64,000 bases of DNA from Lysinibacillus_B sp042920265 (GTDB lineage: Bacteria > Bacillota > Bacilli > Bacillales_A > Planococcaceae): contig NZ_JBDQZI010000001.1 in the NCBI RefSeq assembly GCF_042920265.1, positions 248,001 through 312,000 of the forward strand. The letters are read 5' to 3'. Positions 26,386 through 34,460 of this stretch are shown piece after piece. Under the pieces are notes generated by a model that worked only from the letters and a program-made list of their open reading frames with translations, ran no database searches and was not told the origin of the DNA. The translations under genes and the position numbers were made by a program. The stretch's first letter is position 1; each line of letters starts with the position of its first letter.

Positions 26386-27684
26386 TTGCAAAAGATTGAA
26401 TTTAACCAGCTTGATGAGACATTATATTATAAGCAGCTAGACAATGGTCTTGACGTCTACATCTTACCGAAAAAAGGTTTTTCTAAAACATATGTAACCT
26501 TTACAACAAACTATGGTTCGATTGATCGTACATTTATACCGATTGGTGAGTCTGAGCCGATTACCGTTCCTGACGGTATTGCGCACTTTTTAGAGCATAA
26601 AATGTTCGAAAAAGAAGAAGGGGATGTGTTCCAAAAGTTTAGTGAAGTCGGTGCACAAGCAAACGCTTTCACGTCTTTTACACGTACAGCGTATTTATTT
26701 TCCGCGACAGACCATATTTATAAAAGTACCGAAACATTATTAGATTTCGTCCAAAGCCCGTATTTCACAGAAGCGACAGTGGAAAAGGAAAAAGGAATTA
26801 TTGGGCAAGAAATTACAATGTATGATGATTTACCAGATTGGCGCTTATATTTTGGGGCGATTGAAAACATGTACCAACATCATCCGGTGAAAATCGATAT
26901 CGCAGGAACAATTGAATCCATTGATAAAATTACAGCGGATCATTTATATACATGCTATAACACATTTTATCACCCATCCAATATGTTGTTATTTGTAGTG
27001 GGTGGTGTAGATCCGGTGGAAATGATGTCACTGATTGAAGCGAATCAAAGCAAGAAAGAATTTCCAGAGCCACCTACACTAGAAAGTTTATTTGATGAGG
27101 AGCCGGCAGCAGTAGCGATGAAAGAACGTGAAATCTTTATGGCGGTACAAAAGCCAAAAGTATATGTCGGGTTAAAGGCAAAAACAGTAGATTTAGTAGG
27201 CAATGACATGTTAAAGCATGAGCTTGCAGTCATGATTGCTCTAGAATGCTTATTTGGTCGTGCATCTAGTTTTTATATGGATATTTATGAACAAGGCATC
27301 ATTGATGAATCGTATGCTTATGATTTCTCACTTGAAAAAGGGTTTGGTTTTGCTTTAATCGGCTCAGATACGAATAACGCTGAAAAATTGATTCAAGCGA
27401 TTAAGAACCGTTTAAAAGAAGCCGAAGATTGCGCTCTTTTCACTACGGAAGATGTAGAACGCATTAAGCGAAAAAGAATTGGGTACTTCTTACGTGCGTT
27501 AAATTCGCTAGAATTTATCGCCAACCAATTTACACGTTATAAGTTTAATGAGATGAATTTATTTGATGTCGTACCTACGATTGAACAATTAACGGTAACT
27601 GATATTCAAGAGGCGTTTACATCACTACAAGGTGAAGAACAACAAACCGTATTTAAAGTGCTGCCTGTGAGTGAACGTAAATAA
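26386..27684 (+). CDS. ymfH: M16-family zinc protease (YmfH-like)
   Basis: A 432-residue M16 peptidase with the intact zinc motif HFLEH (about residues 66-70, within GIAHFLEHKMFEKEEGD) and the downstream Glu region (EKGIIGQEITMYDD). It is the catalytic partner of the preceding protein. Similar pairs process peptides in bacteriocin and pheromone systems; the substrate here is unknown. It starts at TTG after AAGGAGGA and overlaps the next gene by one base (TAATG). Confidence 0.93.
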   Translation: MQKIEFNQLDETLYYKQLDNGLDVYILPKKGFSKTYVTFTTNYGSIDRTFIPIGESEPITVPDGIAHFLEHKMFEKEEGDVFQKFSEVGAQANAFTSFTRTAYLFSATDHIYKSTETLLDFVQSPYFTEATVEKEKGIIGQEITMYDDLPDWRLYFGAIENMYQHHPVKIDIAGTIESIDKITADHLYTCYNTFYHPSNMLLFVVGGVDPVEMMSLIEANQSKKEFPEPPTLESLFDEEPAAVAMKEREIFMAVQKPKVYVGLKAKTVDLVGNDMLKHELAVMIALECLFGRASSFYMDIYEQGIIDESYAYDFSLEKGFGFALIGSDTNNAEKLIQAIKNRLKEAEDCALFTTEDVERIKRKRIGYFLRALNSLEFIANQFTRYKFNEMNLFDVVPTIEQLTVTDIQEAFTSLQGEEQQTVFKVLPVSERK

Positions 27685-28412
27685 TGAAAAAATTTGCTTT
27701 AGTATGTGGCGCGTCTGGTGCAATCGGACGCGCGATTTGTGATGAATTAGCGCAAGATGGTTGGTCTCTTTATCTACACTTTCATTGTGGGATTGAACGC
27801 GTGCAGCAGCTTGCTTTGACCCTTCAACAACAGTATCCAACACAGGAGTTCATTAGCGTGCAAGCTGATTTTTCCAAAAGCGATGCAGCAGACGAATTAG
27901 CGAAACAACTCTTTTCGGTACAGGCTGTGATTTTTGCCAATGGGCATGCATACACTCAGTTATTAGAGGATACACCTATTGATGAGATGGAAAAACTGTG
28001 GCGAGTACATGTCCAAAATCCGATGCGCCTTATCGCGACTATTTCAAATAAATTGCGTGCAAATGACACAAGTTATATATTATTTATCGGATCCATCTGG
28101 GGTGCTGTCGGTGCTGCCGGTGAAGTCGTTTATTCGGCTGTGAAAGGAGCGCAGCATGCCTTTGTAAAAGCGTATGCACAAGAAGCGGCTTATAACGGGG
28201 TGCGTGTGAATGCCATTGCGCCTGGTTTTATTGATACGGAGATGAATAATCATTTAACAGAGCAAGAAAAACAAGTGCTTGTGAATGAAATTCCATTGCA
28301 ACGATTAGGAATTGTGACAGATGTCGCGCAAATGACACGGTTTTATGTAAGTGGTGCAGCTGATTATGTAACGGGGCAAATTGTTCATGTAAATGGTGGT
28401 TGGTACATATAA
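27684..28412 (+). CDS. ymfI: Short-chain dehydrogenase/reductase (YmfI-like)
   Basis: A 242-residue classical SDR. The nucleotide-binding GASGAIGRA is at the N-terminus, the catalytic Ser is in FIGSIWG, and YSAVK supplies the Tyr and Lys. It resembles 3-oxoacyl-ACP reductases (FabG-like), and the conserved place after ymfH matches B. subtilis ymfI. The exact substrate is not known. Confidence 0.92.
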   Translation: MKKFALVCGASGAIGRAICDELAQDGWSLYLHFHCGIERVQQLALTLQQQYPTQEFISVQADFSKSDAADELAKQLFSVQAVIFANGHAYTQLLEDTPIDEMEKLWRVHVQNPMRLIATISNKLRANDTSYILFIGSIWGAVGAAGEVVYSAVKGAQHAFVKAYAQEAAYNGVRVNAIAPGFIDTEMNNHLTEQEKQVLVNEIPLQRLGIVTDVAQMTRFYVSGAADYVTGQIVHVNGGWYI

Positions 28413-28454
28413 TTCGCATTCTCGCACATACTAGTGGCGAGAGGAGGCGAAAAC

Positions 28455-28709
28455 ATGGGTATTTTAGAAAACTGGCAACAGTGGACGCATTTCTTAGGTG
28501 AAAAAGTAGAAGATGCGAAAAGCGACGGGATGTCATCTAAAATGATTGACCGTGCAGCTGTTCAAATTGGGGAGTATTTAGCCAAAAATATCGAACCTCA
28601 AAATGAACAAGAGCGTGTTCTTGCAGATTTATGGTCTGTTGCTTCATCTGACGAAAAGCAAGCGATGGCACGCTGTATTGTAAAATTAGTGGAAAATAAA
28701 GTGTCTTAA
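28455..28709 (+). CDS. ymfJ: DUF3243 protein (YmfJ-like)
   Basis: An 84-residue soluble protein of the DUF3243 family, with the ILENWQQW start and the ASSDEKQAMARCIVKLV end typical of YmfJ. The ATG at 28455 follows GAGGAGG; the open frame extends a little further upstream. Function is unknown. Confidence 0.88.
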   Translation: MGILENWQQWTHFLGEKVEDAKSDGMSSKMIDRAAVQIGEYLAKNIEPQNEQERVLADLWSVASSDEKQAMARCIVKLVENKVS

Positions 28710-28719
28710 AATGGACAAC

Positions 28720-28756
28720 AAAAGGGAGCCTCGAAGGTTTCCCTTTTGATTTTCCT
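28720..28756 (+). terminator. Intrinsic terminator after ymfJ
   Basis: AAAAGGGA with inner CCT pairs with AGG and TTCCCTTTT, followed by a T-rich tail. Confidence 0.75.
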
Positions 28757-28827
28757 TAAAAATTTGATAAAAAGCCCCTGATATTGCCCAAATTTAAAAT
28801 ATTGATATAAAAACCGTTGTTTCCAAC

Positions 28828-28856
28828 TTTTCAATACATATAAAATCAGCTATCAT
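28828..28856 (+). promoter_or_regulatory. Probable promoter of ymfK-rodZ-pgsA
   Basis: TTTTCA (28828-28833), 17-base spacer, TATCAT (28851-28856). Confidence 0.4.
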
Positions 28857-28907
28857 GGAACTTATAAGAGTTTAAGGCGTTTCTAATTAGAGAGGACAGA
28901 TACATTC

Positions 28908-29696
28908 ATGGGTGAATGGTATTTTGAATACGAAATTCAGGTAAATCGTCCGGGGCTTTTAGGTGATATTGCGTCATTACTAGGTATGCTTCGTGTAAAT
29001 ATTGTGACGATTAATGGGGTAGATGAAGGGCGTCGAGGAATGCTTGTGAAAGCAGAAAAAGATGAGTCGATTGAGCGGTTTATTTCCATTGTATCAACGA
29101 TGGAAAATATTCATGTAACGAAGTTCCGCGTACCAAAGTTACGTGATCGTTTAGCGGTTCGTCATGGTCATTATATTCCAAAAGATGCGGATGAGAAAAA
29201 TACCTTCCGCTTTGTTCGGAGTGAATTAGGAATTTTAGTGGATTTTATGGCGGAGCTCTTTAAAAAAGAAGGCAATAAGCTTATTGGTATTCGAGGGATG
29301 CCACGTGTTGGAAAAACGGAGTCTATTGTGGCAGCGAGTGTTTGTGCAAATAAGCGTTGGATTTTTCTTTCTTCCACCATGATTAAGCAAACAGTTCGAA
29401 ATGCACTTATTGGTGACGAGTTTCACGGTAATAATATTTTTATACTAGACGGGGCGGTCACAAGACGATCCAATGATGAACGACATCAGCAATTAGTACG
29501 TGAAATGATGGGCATGGACACAATCAAAGTAATCGAACATCCCGATATTTTCGTGCAGCATTCGGAATATAAAATCGAGGATTTCGATTATATTATTGAA
29601 TTACGTAATAATCCAGACGAAGAAATTACGTATGAAATCATTGAAAAAAACAATATAATGTCTTCAGTAAATGATTTCGGGGGCTTTAATTTTTAA
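28908..29696 (+). CDS. ymfK: DUF3388 protein with ACT-like N-terminus and P-loop (YmfK-like)
   Basis: A 262-residue protein found beside rodZ (ymfM) in Bacillales. The first 70 residues read like an ACT domain (VNRPGLLGDIASLLGMLRVNIV, then a second strand pattern). The rest contains a P-loop-like GMPRVGKTE at about residue 126 followed by an ATPase-like FILDG strand. The family is annotated DUF3388 and has no proven function. The sequence suggests a ligand-sensing nucleotide-binding protein, which is inference. Confidence 0.87.
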   Translation: MGEWYFEYEIQVNRPGLLGDIASLLGMLRVNIVTINGVDEGRRGMLVKAEKDESIERFISIVSTMENIHVTKFRVPKLRDRLAVRHGHYIPKDADEKNTFRFVRSELGILVDFMAELFKKEGNKLIGIRGMPRVGKTESIVAASVCANKRWIFLSSTMIKQTVRNALIGDEFHGNNIFILDGAVTRRSNDERHQQLVREMMGMDTIKVIEHPDIFVQHSEYKIEDFDYIIELRNNPDEEITYEIIEKNNIMSSVNDFGGFNF

Positions 29697-29715
29697 ATAA
29701 AAGTAGGTGTTATTG

Positions 29716-30597
29716 TTGACAGAATTAGGAGCTCGCCTCAAGGAAGCGAGATTAGCTAAAGGATATAGCTTAGAAGATTTACAAGAAATAACGAAAATCC
29801 AAAAGCGTTATTTAATTGGTATTGAAGAGGGAAACTATTCGATTATGCCGGGTTCTTTTTATGTTCGAGCCTTCATTAAACAATACGCTGAAGCAGTCGG
29901 ACTAGACCCAGAGGAATTATTAAATCAATTTAAAAAAGATGTACCGGGTTCTCAAACGGAAGAAGTAGTGCAGTCTTATACGCAAAGTCCGAGTCGTCGT
30001 AAACTAGCCAATCGTTCTTCGAATAAAACGATGGAAATGATGCCAAAAATTACTGTCGCATTATTTATCATTGTGATTATTGCTGTTATTTCAATTTTAT
30101 ATTGGGCAAAATCAAAAGAATCTCCAAGTATCGTGGATGAGGAATCACCACCAGTAGAGTATGTCAAACCACAAACAAATGAACCGAATACAGATGATGC
30201 GGAAGGTACTGTAGGTGAAGAAGGTGCAGAAGAAGAGCCTGTAGAGGAAGAAGAGCCTCCGACTATTGCACAAGCTATTTCACAAGGTGCAATCAATGGG
30301 GATGATGTCAACTTTGAAGTATCCGGTACGAATGAGTTGAAAATTCGAGTTGAAATCACAAGTAATGCAAGCTGGATTGCATTCCGTAATACACAAGGTG
30401 TCGACAACTTAGGAAGAGTATACAATCCAGGTGAAACGGTTGAATACGATGCGACAGCAGACGGCTATGTACGTATTCGGGTAGGTAGTGTACCGAGTGC
30501 GAAAGTGTATATAAATGATGAACTATTAACATCACCGTCAGACCGTACAACGCAAAACTTTATCATTCAATTCGTTCAAGAACAGCAAGCTGAGTAG
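29716..30597 (+). CDS. rodZ: RodZ-like cytoskeletal membrane protein (YmfM)
   Basis: A 293-residue RodZ: N-terminal HTH_25 domain (LGARLKEARLAKGYSLEDLQEITKI) that contacts MreB, one membrane helix (about residues 116-135, ALFIIVIIAVISILYWA), an acidic Glu/Pro-rich linker and a C-terminal beta-rich domain (about 190-293). It takes part in rod-shape control. Start choice is uncertain among GTG 29707, TTG 29713 and TTG 29716; the last gives the usual spacing from AAGTAGGTG. Confidence 0.93.
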   Translation: MTELGARLKEARLAKGYSLEDLQEITKIQKRYLIGIEEGNYSIMPGSFYVRAFIKQYAEAVGLDPEELLNQFKKDVPGSQTEEVVQSYTQSPSRRKLANRSSNKTMEMMPKITVALFIIVIIAVISILYWAKSKESPSIVDEESPPVEYVKPQTNEPNTDDAEGTVGEEGAEEEPVEEEEPPTIAQAISQGAINGDDVNFEVSGTNELKIRVEITSNASWIAFRNTQGVDNLGRVYNPGETVEYDATADGYVRIRVGSVPSAKVYINDELLTSPSDRTTQNFIIQFVQEQQAE

Positions 30598-30643
30598 TCA
30601 TCTTCAGATGACTACTTTGTTTCAAATGAAAGGTGTTTAACAA

Positions 30644-31222
30644 ATGAATATTCCAAATAAGATTACAGTCTCTCGTATTTGCTTAATTCCCGTTTTTATG
30701 ATTGTAATATTGTTTGACTTTGGGTGGGGAACGATGGAACTGTTTGGGGCAGAAATGCCCATTAATCATTTCGTCGGTGCAATCATTTTTATACTTGCTT
30801 CAATAACGGACTGGGTGGACGGTTATTATGCAAGAAAATACAATTTAGTCACGAATATGGGGAAATTTTTAGACCCCCTTGCGGACAAATTATTAGTATC
30901 AGCAGCCTTTATTTTACTAGTAGAGCTTGGGCTTGCACCTGCTTGGATTGTTATTCTCATCATTTCGCGAGAATTTGCCGTAACAGGTCTACGCCTTATT
31001 TTAGCTGGTCAAGGAGAAGTAGTTGCTGCCAATCAACTTGGTAAAATTAAAACATGGGCTCAAATCGTAGCGATTTCAGCGCTGTTTTTACACAATACGA
31101 TTTTTGCATTAATGGGCATTCCATTTGATGATATTGCCTTATATGTGGCACTATTCTTTACCGTTTGGTCTGGTTGGGACTATTTTTATTTAAATCGTCG
31201 TGTGTTATTAGACTCTAAATAA
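30644..31222 (+). CDS. pgsA: CDP-diacylglycerol-glycerol-3-phosphate 3-phosphatidyltransferase
   Basis: PgsA makes phosphatidylglycerophosphate from CDP-DAG in the membrane. The 192-residue protein has the complete CDP-alcohol phosphotransferase signature D-G-x2-A-R-x8-G-x3-D-x3-D (DGYYAR ... GKFLDPLAD) and about four to five membrane helices. AAAGGTG lies before the ATG. It occupies its conserved place between ymfM and cinA. Confidence 0.97.
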   Translation: MNIPNKITVSRICLIPVFMIVILFDFGWGTMELFGAEMPINHFVGAIIFILASITDWVDGYYARKYNLVTNMGKFLDPLADKLLVSAAFILLVELGLAPAWIVILIISREFAVTGLRLILAGQGEVVAANQLGKIKTWAQIVAISALFLHNTIFALMGIPFDDIALYVALFFTVWSGWDYFYLNRRVLLDSK

Positions 31223-31234
31223 AGGAGGTCATTT

Positions 31235-32491
31235 ATGAACGCAGAAATTATTGCAGTAGGTTCAGAACTACTACTAGGACAAATTACAAACACAAATGCA
31301 AAATTTATTTCGAGTCAGCTTTCTGAACTTGGGATTAATGTATACTATCATACAGTTGTTGGCGATAATCCACAGCGTTTAGAGGATGCCATTCGTATTG
31401 CGGAAAAACGGGCAGATTGTATTATTTTCTCTGGTGGATTAGGGCCTACGAAAGATGATTTAACAAAGGAAACAATTGCACGTCATTTAGGTGTTGACTT
31501 AACATTTGATCCAGTGGCATTAAGCTATATCCAAGATTTTTTTGCTAGTCGTGGACGTGAGATGACGGAAAATAATCGGAAGCAAGCACTTGTGCTAGAG
31601 GGATGTGATGTACTAGCAAATCATCACGGGATGGCTCCAGGGATGTTGCTTGAGCGCGGTGAACATACGTATATTTTATTGCCAGGACCACCGAAAGAAT
31701 TGCATCCGATGTTTCAATTTGAGGCAAAGCCACGCCTCGCTAAAAAAATGACACAAGGTGCGATGATTGTTTCTCATGTCCTGCGATTTTATGGGATTGG
31801 GGAAGCGGAGCTAGAGGTGCGTGTACAGGATATTTTAGATCAGCAATCTAATCCAACTGTTGCCCCACTTACATCCGATGGAGAAGTCACATTACGCATT
31901 ACGGCAAAAGCAGACACTGAAGAGGAAGCATGGTCATTAATCGAAGCAAAAAAGACAGAGATTTTAGACATTGTTGGAGAGTACTGTTACGGGGTAGATG
32001 ATGACTCTTTAGCATCTAAAACAGTGGAAATGTTACTTGAAAATGGCTTAACGATTGCAGCAGCAGAAAGCTTAACAGCAGGGCTATTTCAATCCGAATT
32101 AGCAGAAATTCCAGGTGTGGGTCAGGCATTAGTAGGCGGTCTTGTAACCTATAATGAGCAAGTGAAAATGGAGCAGCTAGGTGTGTCCGCAGAAACATTA
32201 GCTCACTATAGTGTAGTGAGCAGTGAATGTGCAGCTGAAATGGCATTCAAAGTACGTGAAAAATTCGGCACAGATATTGGTGTCGGTTTAACAGGTGCAG
32301 CAGGTCCTGAAGCGCATGGTAATGAGCCGCCTGGTACCATTTGGATTGGTTTAAGCATTGGGCAAGAGCCACCTATTACATATCGTTTACAGCTATCAGG
32401 TTCGCGTAATACGAATCGCCTCCGTGCAGTAAAATTTACATTTAGTTATTTAATGCGCCAACTTGTAGAAAAGGGCTATCGAAAAATATAA
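31235..32491 (+). CDS. cinA: CinA-family protein (nicotinamide-nucleotide amidase type)
   Basis: A 418-residue, two-domain protein. The N-terminal MoCF-like domain (about 1-170) holds GSELLLGQITNTNA and SGGLGPTKDDLTKE; the C-terminal CinA/PncC amidohydrolase domain (about 255-415) holds AAESLTAGLF and GLTGAAGP. In naturally competent Firmicutes cinA precedes recA, and the same order is kept here, though a terminator and a separate promoter separate the two. AAAGGAGG precedes the ATG. Confidence 0.96.
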   Translation: MNAEIIAVGSELLLGQITNTNAKFISSQLSELGINVYYHTVVGDNPQRLEDAIRIAEKRADCIIFSGGLGPTKDDLTKETIARHLGVDLTFDPVALSYIQDFFASRGREMTENNRKQALVLEGCDVLANHHGMAPGMLLERGEHTYILLPGPPKELHPMFQFEAKPRLAKKMTQGAMIVSHVLRFYGIGEAELEVRVQDILDQQSNPTVAPLTSDGEVTLRITAKADTEEEAWSLIEAKKTEILDIVGEYCYGVDDDSLASKTVEMLLENGLTIAAAESLTAGLFQSELAEIPGVGQALVGGLVTYNEQVKMEQLGVSAETLAHYSVVSSECAAEMAFKVREKFGTDIGVGLTGAAGPEAHGNEPPGTIWIGLSIGQEPPITYRLQLSGSRNTNRLRAVKFTFSYLMRQLVEKGYRKI

Positions 32492-32499
32492 GAAAATAG

Positions 32500-32537
32500 A
32501 AATTTGGGTATAAAAAATGGCCCAAATTTTTATTTTG
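32500..32537 (+). terminator. Intrinsic terminator after cinA
   Basis: AAATTTGGG pairs perfectly with CCCAAATTT, followed by a T-rich tract. Confidence 0.8.
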
Positions 32538-32546
32538 GCTAATAAA

Positions 32547-32560
32547 CGAAAATATGTTCG
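32547..32560 (+). promoter_or_regulatory. LexA (SOS) box of recA
   Basis: CGAAAATATGTTCG differs at one position from the palindromic Bacillus LexA site CGAACATATGTTCG. It lies 8 bases before the -35 hexamer of the recA promoter. Confidence 0.75.
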
Positions 32561-32568
32561 CTTTTTTC

Positions 32569-32597
32569 TTGTGGTTTGTCTCAATAAGAAGTATAAT
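32569..32597 (+). promoter_or_regulatory. recA promoter
   Basis: TTGTGG (32569-32574), 17-base spacer, consensus TATAAT (32592-32597), 45 bases before the recA start. Confidence 0.7.
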
Positions 32598-32641
32598 AAA
32601 GACATAACGAAAGCAGTTCGTAATTAAAGGAGGACACATTT

Positions 32642-33709
32642 GTGAGTGATCGTAAAGCTGCCTTAGATATGGCGTTAAAACAAATTGAAAAACAATTCGG
32701 CAAAGGCTCAATTATGAAGCTAGGAGAAACGACTGACCGCCAAATTGAAACTTCTTCAAGTGGATCATTAGCGCTTGATGCAGCACTTGGTGTAGGTGGC
32801 TATCCACGTGGTCGTATTATCGAAATTTATGGACCGGAATCTTCAGGTAAAACAACAGTAGCTCTACATGCGATTGCTGAAGTTCAAGCAAACGGTGGAC
32901 AGGCTGCGTTTATCGATGCAGAGCACGCATTAGATCCTGTCTATGCACAAAAACTAGGTGTCAATATTGATGAGTTACTATTATCTCAGCCAGATACAGG
33001 GGAGCAAGCTTTAGAAATTGCAGAAGCATTAGTACGTTCTGGTGCGATTGATATTCTCGTCATCGACTCTGTTGCAGCATTAGTACCAAAAGCAGAGATT
33101 GAAGGAGAGATGGGTGACTCACACGTTGGTTTACAAGCGCGTTTAATGTCACAAGCATTGCGTAAATTATCAGGCGCTATTAATAAATCAAAAACATTAG
33201 CTATTTTTATTAACCAAATACGTGAAAAAATTGGTGTCATGTTTGGTAATCCTGAAACAACACCTGGTGGACGTGCATTAAAGTTTTACTCTTCTGTACG
33301 TTTAGAAGTTCGCCGTGCTGAAACAATTAAGCAAGGGACTGAAATGGTCGGAAATAAAACAAAAATTAAAATTGTAAAAAATAAAGTAGCGCCACCATTC
33401 CGTACAGCTGAAGTGGATATCATGTATGGTGAAGGGATTTCAAAAGAAGGCGAAATTGTAGACTTAGGAGCAGAGTTAGACATCATTCAAAAGAGTGGCT
33501 CTTGGTATGCATATGGGGATGAGCGTCTAGGGCAAGGGCGTGAAAATGCAAAGCAATTCTTAAAAGAAAACCATGCAATTCGCGATGAAATTGCAGATAA
33601 AATTCGTGAAGCTTACGGCATTGGCGCGGGCAATTCATATACAATTGGCGGCCACGACGAAGATGAAGAAATGGACGACGAATTACTACTTGATTTAGGC
33701 GAAAAATAA
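32642..33709 (+). CDS. recA: Recombinase RecA
   Basis: RecA forms filaments on ssDNA for strand exchange and LexA self-cleavage. The 355-residue protein has Walker A GPESSGKTT, Walker B DILVIDSVAAL, the loop NQIREKIGVMFGNPETTPGG and an acidic C-terminal tail (DEDEEMDDELLLDL). GTG start after AAAGGAGG. A LexA box and sigma-A promoter lie upstream. The 3' side is unusual: a 196-base palindromic repeat begins 4 bases after the stop, ahead of the terminator. Confidence 0.99.
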   Translation: MSDRKAALDMALKQIEKQFGKGSIMKLGETTDRQIETSSSGSLALDAALGVGGYPRGRIIEIYGPESSGKTTVALHAIAEVQANGGQAAFIDAEHALDPVYAQKLGVNIDELLLSQPDTGEQALEIAEALVRSGAIDILVIDSVAALVPKAEIEGEMGDSHVGLQARLMSQALRKLSGAINKSKTLAIFINQIREKIGVMFGNPETTPGGRALKFYSSVRLEVRRAETIKQGTEMVGNKTKIKIVKNKVAPPFRTAEVDIMYGEGISKEGEIVDLGAELDIIQKSGSWYAYGDERLGQGRENAKQFLKENHAIRDEIADKIREAYGIGAGNSYTIGGHDEDEEMDDELLLDLGEK

Positions 33710-33712
33710 TGG

Positions 33713-33908
33713 CTCAACACCAAAATATGTTCTTGATTAAAAAGAGGAGCACTTTAAAAGCACATGGAGTGAAGGGCGGTGACTCCTGCGGGATAAGCTT
33801 GAGCGGAAAGCCCCGCAGGAACGCAGTGACGAGGAGATTGAAGCCAAGCCCGCGGAAAGCGTCCGCCCGTAACGGAATGTGCGGTCAAGTACACGTTTTG
33901 GTGAAGAG
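33713..33908. repeat. Palindromic repeat element, copy A (recA 3' UTR)
   Basis: A 196-base non-coding element starting 4 bases after the recA stop. Its ends are an imperfect inverted repeat: the left end reads CTCAACACCAAAATATGT and the reverse complement of the right end CTCTTCACCAAAACGTGT, with further matching inward (CACAT...GGGCGG on both arms). The GC-rich core contains an inner hairpin CCTGCGGG / CCCGCAGG. Copy B at 50599 shares both arms almost exactly but has a shorter core. A 72-codon open frame across it looks accidental. It resembles a MITE- or REPIN-like mobile element. Confidence 0.8.
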
Positions 33909-33944
33909 TCAAAATAATTTCAAGTAAAACTTAAAACAGTCTGT

Positions 33945-33976
33945 CCCCACTCACTCAGAAGTGAGTGGGGTTTTTA
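33945..33976 (+). terminator. Intrinsic terminator downstream of recA
   Basis: CCCCACTCAC pairs perfectly with GTGAGTGGGG, followed by TTTTT. It lies 235 bases after the recA stop because copy A of the repeat lies in between. Confidence 0.9.
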
Positions 33977-34460
33977 GTTCGTACCGAAAGTGTAGCCTAG
34001 ACAGGGGGGACATAAAATGATTGTTGATTGACGTAGTAAGTGGGGGAATACCGTATATGTAAACTCAAAGAATATGGCTTCGATTTAAATAAAGAGAATT
34101 CATTGTTAAACTATTAAGAATTATTTACTTTTGTCCTAGCTCAGAAGCTAACATAATTTTAATATTTTTTAACATTTACCTAGTGTTTTTTAGGTTTTAT
34201 TTTTCCTCGTCATGAGTTAAATCTATCTTTTCAATTAGACACATGCACGCCAAAATAATTAAATACATATAGATATATCTAGTAAAATACATATGGTACC
34301 GCCAAGCACAAACGGCGGGAATCCTTGACAGACCTAGTATTGAACTATACAATTAATCATGTATAATTTCTTACATTTGAAATGAAATAGGCACATATTA
34401 GTTTATTCTAATATTCGCTAACTGGAACATCAGACATAATGAGCAAGTAGGAGGGATTAA
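33977..34460 (+). promoter_or_regulatory. rny upstream region with two overlapping promoters
   Basis: No gene is seen in this AT-rich 480-base stretch. Near its end two sigma-A promoters overlap: TTGACA (34325-34330) - 17 - TACAAT (34348-34353) and TTGAAC (34340-34345) - 16 - TATAAT (34362-34367). A CCGCC / GGCGG inverted repeat (34302-34319) lies just upstream of the first -35. Both would drive rny. Confidence 0.7.

Noticed and set aside
33709..33927. Open frame of 72 codons across repeat copy A after recA
   Set aside because: It overlaps the recA stop, has no proper ribosome-binding site, and runs over a palindromic repeat whose shorter copy B breaks the frame. Typical artefact of this repeat type.
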